39,474 bases of DNA from Desulfobulbaceae bacterium UBA5611 (GTDB lineage: Bacteria; Desulfobacterota; Desulfobulbia; Desulfobulbales; Desulfocapsaceae): NCBI GenBank assembly GCA_002424635.1, contig DIKT01000064.1, forward strand, positions 1 to 39,474, in the 5' to 3' direction. Positions within the stretch are counted from its first letter, which is position 1, and every line of letters begins with the position of its first letter. The notes below the pieces were generated by a model. That model worked only from the letters and a program-made list of their open reading frames with translations. It searched no databases and was not told where the DNA came from. Of this stretch, positions 32,459 through 39,474 are shown piece after piece. A program made the position numbers and the translations under genes.

Positions 32459-34820
32459 ACCTTAATCCTCCGATAACCGCCTGCCCGAGGGAGATGCCCC
32501 CGTCGTTCACCGGCACTTCCTGACCGGTGAAGACCTGAAAACCGTCCTGTTCCAGGGCCTGAAAAAGACCTTCCATGATAATTCTGTTCTGCAGGCAGCC
32601 TCCGGAGAGGACAACGGTACGGATACCGCTCCCGGCCGCCAGTCTGTTGATGGTGAGGGCAAAACTTTCAACCAGCCAGTGGTGAAAGTCCAGGGCCAGC
32701 TGTGGCACTGGTCGTCCGGTGTGCAGCTCACGGAGCAGCCGGCGGATAAAGGGGCCGCTGTCAATGATGAAGACACCATCTTTATGCACTGGTTCCTCGG
32801 CCTGCCTTTTATATATCCCGGCCGCGGGTGAGACTGGGTCAGACTGCTGCCATTGCTGGGCCAGGGCCTCCAGTTCCATGGCGGCCTGGCCCTCAAAATC
32901 GGAGTCCAGGCGGATGCCAAGCAAGGCTGCCACTGCGTCAAACAGACGGCCGCAACTTGAGGTAAGCGGGGTGTTCATACCTTGTTGCATCATGCTCAGA
33001 ACAACCGCTCTTTTTTCTGCAGTTATGCCTTGGAGGGCAACAGGCAGATGGGATTCTTGCAGACCTTCTTCGCCACAGCTGTGATACAGGGCGGCAAGGC
33101 CCATACGCCATGGCTGCTCGGCGGCGGCATCGCCACCAGGCAGGGGCAGGGGGGCCAGATGGCCGCGCCTGGTAAAATCGGTGTGAGTCACCTCCAGGAT
33201 TTCCCCGCCCCAGATGGTACCATCGGGGCCAAGGCCGGTACCGTCCAGGATAATGGCCAGCACCTTATCCTGCAGGCCGTGTTCAGCCATCACAGCCACG
33301 GCATGGGCATGGTGATGCTGGACGGCGATCACCTGCAAACCCAGGGCCTGTCCCAGTTCCTGCCCATGACGGCTGCTCAGATAATCAGGGTGGAGATCAG
33401 CAACTATCACCTGTGGTTGAATCTTTAATATATTTTGCAGATGATAGATGCTTTCTTTAAAAAAATCCAGTGATTCCAGATTAAACAGATCACCGATATG
33501 CTGACTGATGAAGGCCGTTTGGTCGCGTCCCAGACAAAAGGTGTTTTTCAGGCCGCTGCCGCAGGCAAGCACTGGGGGCAGTGACTGGCCAAGTTGGATG
33601 GGAGCCGGGACATAGCCGCGGGCGCGGCGCAGCAGTCGGGGGCGGCCGTGCATGATGCGGACTACCGAGTCATCAATGCGGGTGACAATCTCCCGGTTGT
33701 GCAGGAAAAAGAAATCGGCCATGGCGCCAAGACGGGACAGGGCCTCGGCATTGCCTATGCACAGAGGCTCCCCGTTAAGGTTGCCGCTGGTCATGACCAG
33801 AGCCTGGGGGCAGCCGGGAGTGGCGAACAGCAGATGATGCAGGGGAGTATAGGGCAGCATGACCCCGAGCTCTCCCATGCCGGGGGCCAGATTGGCAGCA
33901 AGAAAGGTCGGCTCTTTTTTGGGCAGCAGGACAATGGGATGGGCCGGGCTGGCGAGGGTCTGGCTGGCCAGAGGCGACAGCAGACAGATCCTGCCCACGG
34001 CCTCAAGATCAGCCACCATAATAGCCAGGGGCTTGCTGTTGCGGTTCTTGCGGCGGCGGAGCCGGGTCACTGCCGCTTCAGAACCGGCATCCACCACCAG
34101 ATGGAAACCGCCCAGCCCGCGGATGGCGACAATAAACCCTGCCATAAGAGCCTTGATTGTCTCGGTCAGTGGTTCAATTTCGCCTATTTTTGCGCCTGTG
34201 GCCGTATGCCAGCTGATCTGAGGTCCGCATTGGGGGCAGGCGTTGGGCTGGGCATGAAAACGGCGGTTATCGGCATTGTCGTATTCCGCCTGACATAAGC
34301 TGCACATGAGAAAGGAGTGCATGGAAGTATGGCAGCGATCATAGGGCAGGGCGCTGACGATGGTAAAACGGGGCCCGCAGTTGGTGCAGTTGATAAATGG
34401 GTAGCGATAGCGGCGGTCGGTTGGGTCCAGAAGTTCCCGCCGACAATCGTCACAGAGGGCGATATCAGCCGGAATCATGGCTTGGGTGGCGCAGCCGTTG
34501 CGGCTGTCCATGATAGTGAAGGTTTGCCTGCCGGTAGCGGTCGGGATCTGTCTTTGGCTGATAGCGGTGATGCGGGCCAGAGGCGGGGCATCCAGGGTCA
34601 GGGCGTCAATGAAGTTATCAAGGTCGGCAGCTAAGCCGTGGCCCTCAATTATTACTCCCTGATCAGTATTGGCAACAGTGCCGCTTATTTTGAAACGTTG
34701 GGCCAGGCGATAGACAAAAGGGCGAAAGCCCACACCCTGCACGGTGCCTTGCACCGTCAGCTCCACTCCTTTTCTCTTCTGTAAGCTTGACTCTGTCCCG
34801 AGGCAGGGCCAAGCTGTCAT
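32427..34820 (-). CDS. hypF: hydrogenase maturation carbamoyltransferase HypF
   Basis: Converts carbamoyl phosphate to carbamoyl-adenylate and passes the carbamoyl group to HypE. The 797-residue protein has an N-terminal acylphosphatase domain (GTVQGVGFRPFVYR). Two zinc-finger units follow (CDDCRRELLDP with INCTNCGPRF, and CSLCQAEYD with NACPQCGP). Next is a YrdC-like domain (about 200-380), then a Kae1-like domain containing QHHHAHAVAVMAEHG and LDGTGLGPDG. Its ATG overlaps the stop of the cytochrome b gene (ATGA), linking maturation genes directly to the structural genes. Confidence 0.97.
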   Translation of the reverse strand: MTAWPCLGTESSLQKRKGVELTVQGTVQGVGFRPFVYRLAQRFKISGTVANTDQGVIIEGHGLAADLDNFIDALTLDAPPLARITAISQRQIPTATGRQTFTIMDSRNGCATQAMIPADIALCDDCRRELLDPTDRRYRYPFINCTNCGPRFTIVSALPYDRCHTSMHSFLMCSLCQAEYDNADNRRFHAQPNACPQCGPQISWHTATGAKIGEIEPLTETIKALMAGFIVAIRGLGGFHLVVDAGSEAAVTRLRRRKNRNSKPLAIMVADLEAVGRICLLSPLASQTLASPAHPIVLLPKKEPTFLAANLAPGMGELGVMLPYTPLHHLLFATPGCPQALVMTSGNLNGEPLCIGNAEALSRLGAMADFFFLHNREIVTRIDDSVVRIMHGRPRLLRRARGYVPAPIQLGQSLPPVLACGSGLKNTFCLGRDQTAFISQHIGDLFNLESLDFFKESIYHLQNILKIQPQVIVADLHPDYLSSRHGQELGQALGLQVIAVQHHHAHAVAVMAEHGLQDKVLAIILDGTGLGPDGTIWGGEILEVTHTDFTRRGHLAPLPLPGGDAAAEQPWRMGLAALYHSCGEEGLQESHLPVALQGITAEKRAVVLSMMQQGMNTPLTSSCGRLFDAVAALLGIRLDSDFEGQAAMELEALAQQWQQSDPVSPAAGIYKRQAEEPVHKDGVFIIDSGPFIRRLLRELHTGRPVPQLALDFHHWLVESFALTINRLAAGSGIRTVVLSGGCLQNRIIMEGLFQALEQDGFQVFTGQEVPVNDGGISLGQAVIGGLRYVSGNTHADH

Positions 34821-35467
34821 TTAATGCCGCGCGGCCTGAATTTATTACCGGTAAAGATCGAGGAGGTAATACCGTCCTCGTTGGTCAGGTCGTTCCAGAT
34901 CACCAGATAAATATGGACCAGAGCAAAGATAATGAAATACCACATCAGCAGATGATGAATATAGCGGGCATGTTGTTGGGAGCTAAAAAGGATGATGCCC
35001 CATTTCTGCCAGAAGGTGTTTTCCGGCAGTCGCAAATAAAAACCACTGGCCACTTGAAACAGGGCGACGATCATGGTCAGGATATAGATCATCCCGGCCA
35101 TGACGTTATGACCCAGCCGTTCATCATCATGACAGTCACGCAGGTAGCCGTAAGAACAGAAGGTAGTGGACATATTCCTGAGATTGCGCGAGGTGACCGG
35201 CAGCATATCAGTGATGCGTTCATGCCGATTACCGAAGAGCAGCAGAAAGATTCTGGTCAGAATGGCTGCTGTAAAAAGATAGGCCGCCAGGCCATGGATG
35301 TTCCGCATGGCCAGCACAGGATAAAGACCGGTACCTTCCAGAGTGGTCAGAGTCCAGGGTGAGTGAATATAGAAACCGGTAACTACCAGCGCGACCACGG
35401 AAATAACAAGACACCAGTGATATAAACGCAGCAGGATGCTCCAGACATAGTATTTCTCATAGATCAT
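34817..35467 (-). CDS. hydrogenase b-type cytochrome subunit
   Basis: An inner-membrane dihaem cytochrome that passes electrons from the periplasmic hydrogenase dimer to quinone. The 216-residue protein has four hydrophobic segments and histidines expected as haem ligands in LRLYHWC, MRNIHGLAAY, ARYIHHLLMW and LVHIYLV. The length and C-terminal tail fit the HyaC/HupC/HydC family. It starts 20 bp after the large-subunit stop and overlaps hypF by 4 bases. Confidence 0.95.
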   Translation of the reverse strand: MIYEKYYVWSILLRLYHWCLVISVVALVVTGFYIHSPWTLTTLEGTGLYPVLAMRNIHGLAAYLFTAAILTRIFLLLFGNRHERITDMLPVTSRNLRNMSTTFCSYGYLRDCHDDERLGHNVMAGMIYILTMIVALFQVASGFYLRLPENTFWQKWGIILFSSQQHARYIHHLLMWYFIIFALVHIYLVIWNDLTNEDGITSSIFTGNKFRPRGIK

Positions 35468-35487
35468 ATTGCTCCCCCTTCCTGAGA

Positions 35488-37188
35488 TTATAATGCCTTG
35501 ACCTTGATCGTTTCCCGGCCGGCCGGATCAAGCATATGCACGGCGCAGGCAATGCAGGGGTCAAAGGAATGGATGGTGCGCAGGACCTCCAGCGGTTGCT
35601 GGGCATCGGCAATAGGGTTACCGACCAGGGAGGCCTCATAGGGACCGGGAAGTCCTTCCTTGTCACGAGGCCCGGCGTTCCAGGTCGATGGCACGACACA
35701 CTGATAATTCTTGATCTTGCCATCCTCAATGACAATCCAGTGGGAAAGGGCGCCCCGCGGTGCCTCATGGATGCCAAAACCTCGGAGTTCGCCTTTGGGG
35801 AAGACCGGTTTATTGAAGATGGTAAGGTCTCCCCGGCCGATATTATCCACCAGCAGCTGCCAGTGTTTAAGAGACAGATCAGCCAGCATGGAAGCGCGCA
35901 CCGCCCGGGCCACATGGCGGCCCAAGGTGGAGTGCAGGACTTCAGGACCGACAGTGACGCCGGCTATGGAGCTGACCAGATTCAAGGCATTGTCGACATT
36001 TTTGATGATCTCCTGATGGCCCTGGGCATAACCGACCAGCATCTGGGCCAGAGGCCCGACCTGCATCGGTTGGCCGGCAAAACGCGGGGCCTTGAGCCAG
36101 GTGTATTTGCCATCATCCTGAAAATCGGTGTAGTCAGGGACGGTCTCGCCTTCATAGGGGTGTCGGGTCCAGTCGCCCTGGTACCAGGCATGGCTAATAT
36201 TTTCGACGACGTTATCGCGAAAATAGGGATCGTTAAAGCTGCTGATGGGTTTTACGGTGCCCAGATCACCATTCATGATGGTACCGCCGGGCAGATCAAA
36301 CTTAGTGGCTTTGGTGTCCAGCACCATATCAGGCACGGCCAGATAATTGGTGACGCCGGCCCCATAAGGCAGCCAGTCTTTATACAAGGCACCGATCGCC
36401 GCCACATCAGGCAGATAGACCTGCTGGATGAAGCCCCTTACCTCGCTGATCAGTTGTTTGATCCAGTACAGCCGTTCCATGTTGAGGGCGGAATCACTGT
36501 CCGGATTAATAGCGGTCGTCACGCCGCCGACTGATAAATTCTGGATATGGGGATTTTTGCCCGAGATGATGCCCAGGGCCTGGGTGGCCTTGCGTTGATA
36601 ATCAAGGGCTTCGAGGTAATGAGCCACCGCCATTAGATTTGCCTCCGGCGGCATTGTCATTGCCGGATGACCCCAATAGCCATTAGCAAAGGGGCCCAGC
36701 TGACCGCTGTCAACGATTCCCTGTAACTTGTCCTTGACTGCCTTGAAGCGTGTGGCGCTGTTGTTGGGCCAGGATGAGAGGCTTGCGGCCAAGGTGGCCG
36801 TCTTGACCGGATCGGCCGCCAACGCCGACACGACATCGACCCAATCTAGGGCAGAGAGGACATAAAAGTGGACAATATGATCCTGCAGGGCATGGATCGA
36901 CATGACCATATTACGGATATACTGGGCGTTTAACGGGATCTCCAGTTGCAGGGCATTTTCCACGGCACGCACTGAGGCTATGGCATGCACGGTGGTGCAC
37001 ACCCCGCAGATGCGTTGGGTGAAGAGCCAGGCATCACGAGGATCCCGGCCCTGCAGAATGACTTCGATGCCGCGCCACATCTGTCCTGAAGACCAGGCCT
37101 TGGTTATTTTGCCGTCATCAACTTCAGCATCTATACGGAGATGACCTTCAATGCGGGTAATGGGGTCAATGGTGATTCGTTCGGTCAT
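35488..37188 (-). CDS. [NiFe] hydrogenase large subunit (group 1 uptake type)
   Basis: Catalytic subunit that splits H2 in the periplasm. The 566-residue protein has the proximal motif RICGVCTTVH (Cys61, Cys64, His68) and the distal motif FDPCIACAVH (Cys545, Cys548, His551). The maturation protease should cut after His551, removing a 15-residue tail. The fourth nickel ligand position is cysteine, so this is not a [NiFeSe] enzyme. It has no signal of its own and would travel through the Tat system with the small subunit. The membrane cytochrome b points to H2 oxidation coupled to quinone. Confidence 0.97.
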   Translation of the reverse strand: MTERITIDPITRIEGHLRIDAEVDDGKITKAWSSGQMWRGIEVILQGRDPRDAWLFTQRICGVCTTVHAIASVRAVENALQLEIPLNAQYIRNMVMSIHALQDHIVHFYVLSALDWVDVVSALAADPVKTATLAASLSSWPNNSATRFKAVKDKLQGIVDSGQLGPFANGYWGHPAMTMPPEANLMAVAHYLEALDYQRKATQALGIISGKNPHIQNLSVGGVTTAINPDSDSALNMERLYWIKQLISEVRGFIQQVYLPDVAAIGALYKDWLPYGAGVTNYLAVPDMVLDTKATKFDLPGGTIMNGDLGTVKPISSFNDPYFRDNVVENISHAWYQGDWTRHPYEGETVPDYTDFQDDGKYTWLKAPRFAGQPMQVGPLAQMLVGYAQGHQEIIKNVDNALNLVSSIAGVTVGPEVLHSTLGRHVARAVRASMLADLSLKHWQLLVDNIGRGDLTIFNKPVFPKGELRGFGIHEAPRGALSHWIVIEDGKIKNYQCVVPSTWNAGPRDKEGLPGPYEASLVGNPIADAQQPLEVLRTIHSFDPCIACAVHMLDPAGRETIKVKAL

Positions 37189-37313
37189 TGATGAGTTCTC
37201 CCTTGTGATAGCCTGTCAATATTGAGGTGGTCAGTCGTTCATATGTAGACGGATATTGCTATCTTATCTATCAAGACACCATTCAGTCCATTGGGGGTGA
37301 GATCAGTTGATAA

Positions 37314-37328
37314 GACCAGTAGCTGGTC
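37314..37328 (-). promoter_or_regulatory. small hairpin at the small-subunit stop codon
   Basis: GACCAG-CTA-CTGGTC on the minus strand begins within the TGA stop of the small-subunit gene, in the 138-bp gap before the large subunit. It could stabilise or attenuate the transcript. Confidence 0.25.
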
Positions 37329-38415
37329 AAATATCTTTCTTATCGTCCTTAGTGCTGCGGCTCAGCTTCTTGCCAATGCCAACGGCAGCATGAATGCCAA
37401 CGGCGGCGGCGGCAATACCCAGGATGGTTTTACCGGCTTTGTCAACATTGACACCACCAATGCCGGGGATCTTGACATTGGGCAGTCGCTCGTAGAAAGG
37501 AGTCATGGTATCCCAAAACTTGGGCTCAGTGCAGCCGATGCAACCGTGGCCGACGCTGACTGGCCAGGCCTCAACATCATTCCAGCGCACTGATGGGCAG
37601 TTAGCAAAGGTTTCCGGTCCTTTACAGCCGACTTTGTAGAGACAGTAGCCATTGCGGTGGCCAAAATCACCAAACTCTTCGGCGAAGCGGCCTTCATCAA
37701 AGTGAGCCCGGCGTTCGCAATGATCATGAATCCGGCGGCCGTAGGCAAATAGAGGACGGCCCAGCTGGTCGGTGACCGGCAGGCGATTGAAAGTCAGATA
37801 ATGAAGCACGGTGCCCAGAAATGAAATAGGATTTGGCGGACAACCCGAGACGTTGATAACCGGCGTATCAAAGACCAGATCCCTTACTCCTTTGGCCCCG
37901 GTAGGGTTCGGGGCGGCGGCCTGAACGTTGCCAAAGGTAGCGCAATTGCCGATAGCAATAATAGCCGCGGCCTTAGGGGCGACCTCGGCCAGGATATCAA
38001 CAGCAGTACGGCCGGCGATTTTACAATAGATACCATTATCTTTGGTGGGAATACTGCCTTCAACGACGCACAGGAATTTACCGGCATATTTATCAAGGGT
38101 ATCCTGGAGGCTTTTTTCAGCCTGATGCCCGGCTGCCGCCATCACTGTTTCATGGTAATCAAGGGAGATAATCTCCAGAATCAGGCGGCTAATATCAGGA
38201 TGGGAGCCCCGCAGCAGAGTTTCGGTACAACCGGTACATTCCTGAAAATGCAGCCAGAGCACCGGCGGCCTTTCTGCGGAAGTGGCCGCTTCCAGCAGTT
38301 TGGGGATCATGGCCTCAGAGATACCCAGCGCTGCCGCAACCATGGTGCAAGCTTTGACAAACCCGCGTCGGTTGAGCTCCACGTTGAGATCAATGCTCTG
38401 TGTTGTGTCTGACAT
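37327..38415 (-). CDS. [NiFe] hydrogenase small subunit with Tat signal
   Basis: Carries the three Fe-S clusters that move electrons from the active site. The 362-residue precursor has a twin-arginine signal (NRRGFVKA, Arg16-Arg17) for folded export with the large subunit. The proximal cluster motif is CTGCTET (Cys60, Cys63). Later cysteines lie in GNCATFG, SGCPPNP, HDHCERR, VGCKGPETFANCP and GHGCIGCTEP. A C-terminal hydrophobic segment (about 328-350) anchors it in the membrane next to cytochrome b. The start is well defined by AGGAGG 6 bases upstream of the ATG. It is the first gene of the locus, so the operon promoter should lie in 38416-38600. Confidence 0.97.
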   Translation of the reverse strand: MSDTTQSIDLNVELNRRGFVKACTMVAAALGISEAMIPKLLEAATSAERPPVLWLHFQECTGCTETLLRGSHPDISRLILEIISLDYHETVMAAAGHQAEKSLQDTLDKYAGKFLCVVEGSIPTKDNGIYCKIAGRTAVDILAEVAPKAAAIIAIGNCATFGNVQAAAPNPTGAKGVRDLVFDTPVINVSGCPPNPISFLGTVLHYLTFNRLPVTDQLGRPLFAYGRRIHDHCERRAHFDEGRFAEEFGDFGHRNGYCLYKVGCKGPETFANCPSVRWNDVEAWPVSVGHGCIGCTEPKFWDTMTPFYERLPNVKIPGIGGVNVDKAGKTILGIAAAAVGIHAAVGIGKKLSRSTKDDKKDI

Positions 38416-39101
38416 ATCATCCTCCTGTTAGGATTCATTACAAAATGCCCAGCTTCGTAGCACTATTTCGTTTTACGGCTTGATGGGTCGTTTAATGACT
38501 CTTTTAATTTTTAACGGAGTGCGAAAAACGAAAATCGAGGTGATCAATAAAATGATAGATGAGAACAAACAGCATTGTCAAGGAGCTTTGCCGATTTTTC
38601 GGCTTTATCGTCCAGTAATATTGAACAGCATGTGCAAATGAATGGTTGAGAAGTAATAAGGCAGTATTTAGCACCAGCAAACTTGAGGATGAAGAGCTGG
38701 ATGTTAAACAAAGGTGGTCTCTGACTATGGTTTTAAGATAGGGAGGGAAAATGCAGGATAACTTAGTTGTAGTTGCTCAGACTTGATCCGACAGTCCTGG
38801 TGAAAAGGTGTTATTAAATCTGACGTATACAGTAAGGTTAACCCTGAGGACAGTGGGATGTAATCAGATATTCGATATGGCAATCTTAACGTCTGCAATC
38901 GCTGCCATCGTCACTTTCGTCTTGAATGCTGATGAATGTTTCCATCTCGTTCCTTTTGCCATTTTCATGCTCCATGTTTTGTAGCAGATTTTCCACTTAA
39001 CGGCTTGTTCAAATTTCCGGGGCCACTTCTGTATGAATCTCTATTAACCAGTAAGCTAAAAATTGCGGACATTATGCGTGCTCTAAACCGATTACTTTCG
39101 A
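38416..39101. other. 686-bp intergenic region upstream of the hydrogenase operon
   Basis: No convincing gene is visible; the open frames here are short and lack ribosome sites. The part near 38416-38560 is AT-rich and probably holds the hydrogenase promoter, but I could not find a clear sigma-54 (-24/-12) or FNR-type site. A small GCCGA-TTTT-TCGGC hairpin followed by TTTAT lies at 38590-38603. Confidence 0.5.
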
Positions 39102-39474
39102 TTACTTTCTTGTCACCCCATCACCCGATTGCTCCAGTTCTTCTGCCGTGATCAGGCGGTAACTTGTACTTCGTCCCCCTCCCGGATTTTGAATCAGAAT
39201 GTGGCGGTCGACGAGTTCCCGCATATCCCTAAGTGCGGTGTCGGATGAGCATTTGGCACACTTGGCATATTTCGATGTGGTCATGTATCCCTTAAAATTG
39301 TCGAACATGCGATTAATAATAAGGCGCTGTCGTTCATTCACCGGATCAGTATTAATCCTGTTCCACAGTTCCGCCTTAAAGAGAACCGAGGACAGTGTAT
39401 CTTCTGCATTAACAACAGCGCGCGAAAAGCAATTTAAAAACCAGGACAACCAAGATGTAATATCGACACTGCCT
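39102..39474 (-). CDS. Fic-family protein, C-terminal part (cut by the window edge)
   Basis: About 123 residues are visible and the frame continues past the edge. The segment DITSWLSWFLNCFSRA, then NERQRLIINRMFDNF, KYAKCAKCSSDTALRDM and NPGGGRSTSYRL, matches the C-terminal linker and winged-helix region common in chromosomal Fic proteins. The catalytic Fic motif (HxFxDGNGR) would be encoded outside the window, so AMP-transferase activity cannot be judged. The winged helix suggests DNA binding or self-regulation. Confidence 0.75.
   Translation of the reverse strand, partial: GSVDITSWLSWFLNCFSRAVVNAEDTLSSVLFKAELWNRINTDPVNERQRLIINRMFDNFKGYMTTSKYAKCAKCSSDTALRDMRELVDRHILIQNPGGGRSTSYRLITAEELEQSGDGVTRK

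Noticed and set aside
35536..36534. A 332-codon open frame on the plus strand
   Set aside because: It is antisense to the hydrogenase large subunit, whose motifs and length are complete.
35488..37188. Possible [NiFeSe] hydrogenase, given the selenium genes
   Set aside because: The distal motif reads DPCIAC with ordinary cysteine codons and the frame ends normally after the 15-residue tail.
38936..39151. A 71-codon open frame upstream of the hydrogenase locus
   Set aside because: It has no ribosome site, an unusual composition, and overlaps the 3' end of the Fic-type gene.
1..39474. CRISPR arrays, rRNA, tRNA and prophage genes
   Set aside because: No regularly spaced direct repeats, cloverleaf-type sequences or phage structural genes were seen by reading; a tRNA or Rfam scan was not possible here.

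Overview
The window looks like part of the chromosome of an anaerobic, sulfate- or metal-respiring bacterium of the Desulfobacterota (Desulfobulbales-like is my best guess). The guess rests on gene content: a five-haem periplasmic cytochrome, a Tat-exported membrane [NiFe] hydrogenase with a full hyp maturation set, a flavodiiron protein with rubredoxin and peroxiredoxin, and selenium-metabolism genes (yedF with a LysR regulator). No rRNA, tRNA, CRISPR array, transposase or prophage gene was seen.

Layout. 129-1451 (-): multihaem cytochrome whose reading frame is interrupted by one in-frame TGA and then continues for 127 codons, best read as selenocysteine. 1905-6055 (-): a pilT-type ATPase, a zinc-ribbon/pseudo-receiver protein and a bifunctional aldolase/dehydrogenase. 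6261-8108 (+): ilvD. 8116-9870: divergent lysR and yedF sharing a LysR-type operator. 9878-13971 (-): a CBS-ACT protein, a FapA-like DUF342 protein, tcdA and a TatD hydrolase. 14117-16071 (-): a two-gene ABC exporter. 16244-19864 (+): an oxygen/peroxide defence region led by a promoter with a Fur/PerR-like box between its -35 and -10, followed by a small winged-helix protein, peroxiredoxin, a decayed plus an intact rubredoxin domain, flavodiiron protein and a desulforedoxin-like protein. 20443-23619 (+): a DEAD-box helicase and an ABC-F ATPase. 23798-27231: an orphan gene, an EEP-family hydrolase (-), hemC and a membrane-anchored beta-propeller protein. 27286-38415 (-): the hydrogenase locus, in transcription order small subunit, large subunit, cytochrome b, hypF, hypC, a HEPN/AbiU2-like gene, hypD, hypE, maturation protease, hypA, hypB. 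39102-39474 (-): the C-terminal part of a Fic-type protein running off the edge.

How it fits together. The hydrogenase would feed electrons from periplasmic H2 through cytochrome b to the quinone pool, and the adjacent hyp genes supply its nickel-iron cofactor. The 16.2-19.9 kb region forms an O2/peroxide reduction chain in which rubredoxin passes electrons to the flavodiiron protein. YedF and the LysR regulator fit a cell that makes selenoproteins, which supports reading the cytochrome TGA as selenocysteine. Mobile or accessory material is limited to a family of about 143-bp palindromic-ended elements (two near-identical inverted copies around the flavodiiron region and one shortened copy near the cytochrome) and to the AT-richer HEPN gene, which is bracketed by a perfect 10-bp inverted repeat and interrupts the hyp operon.
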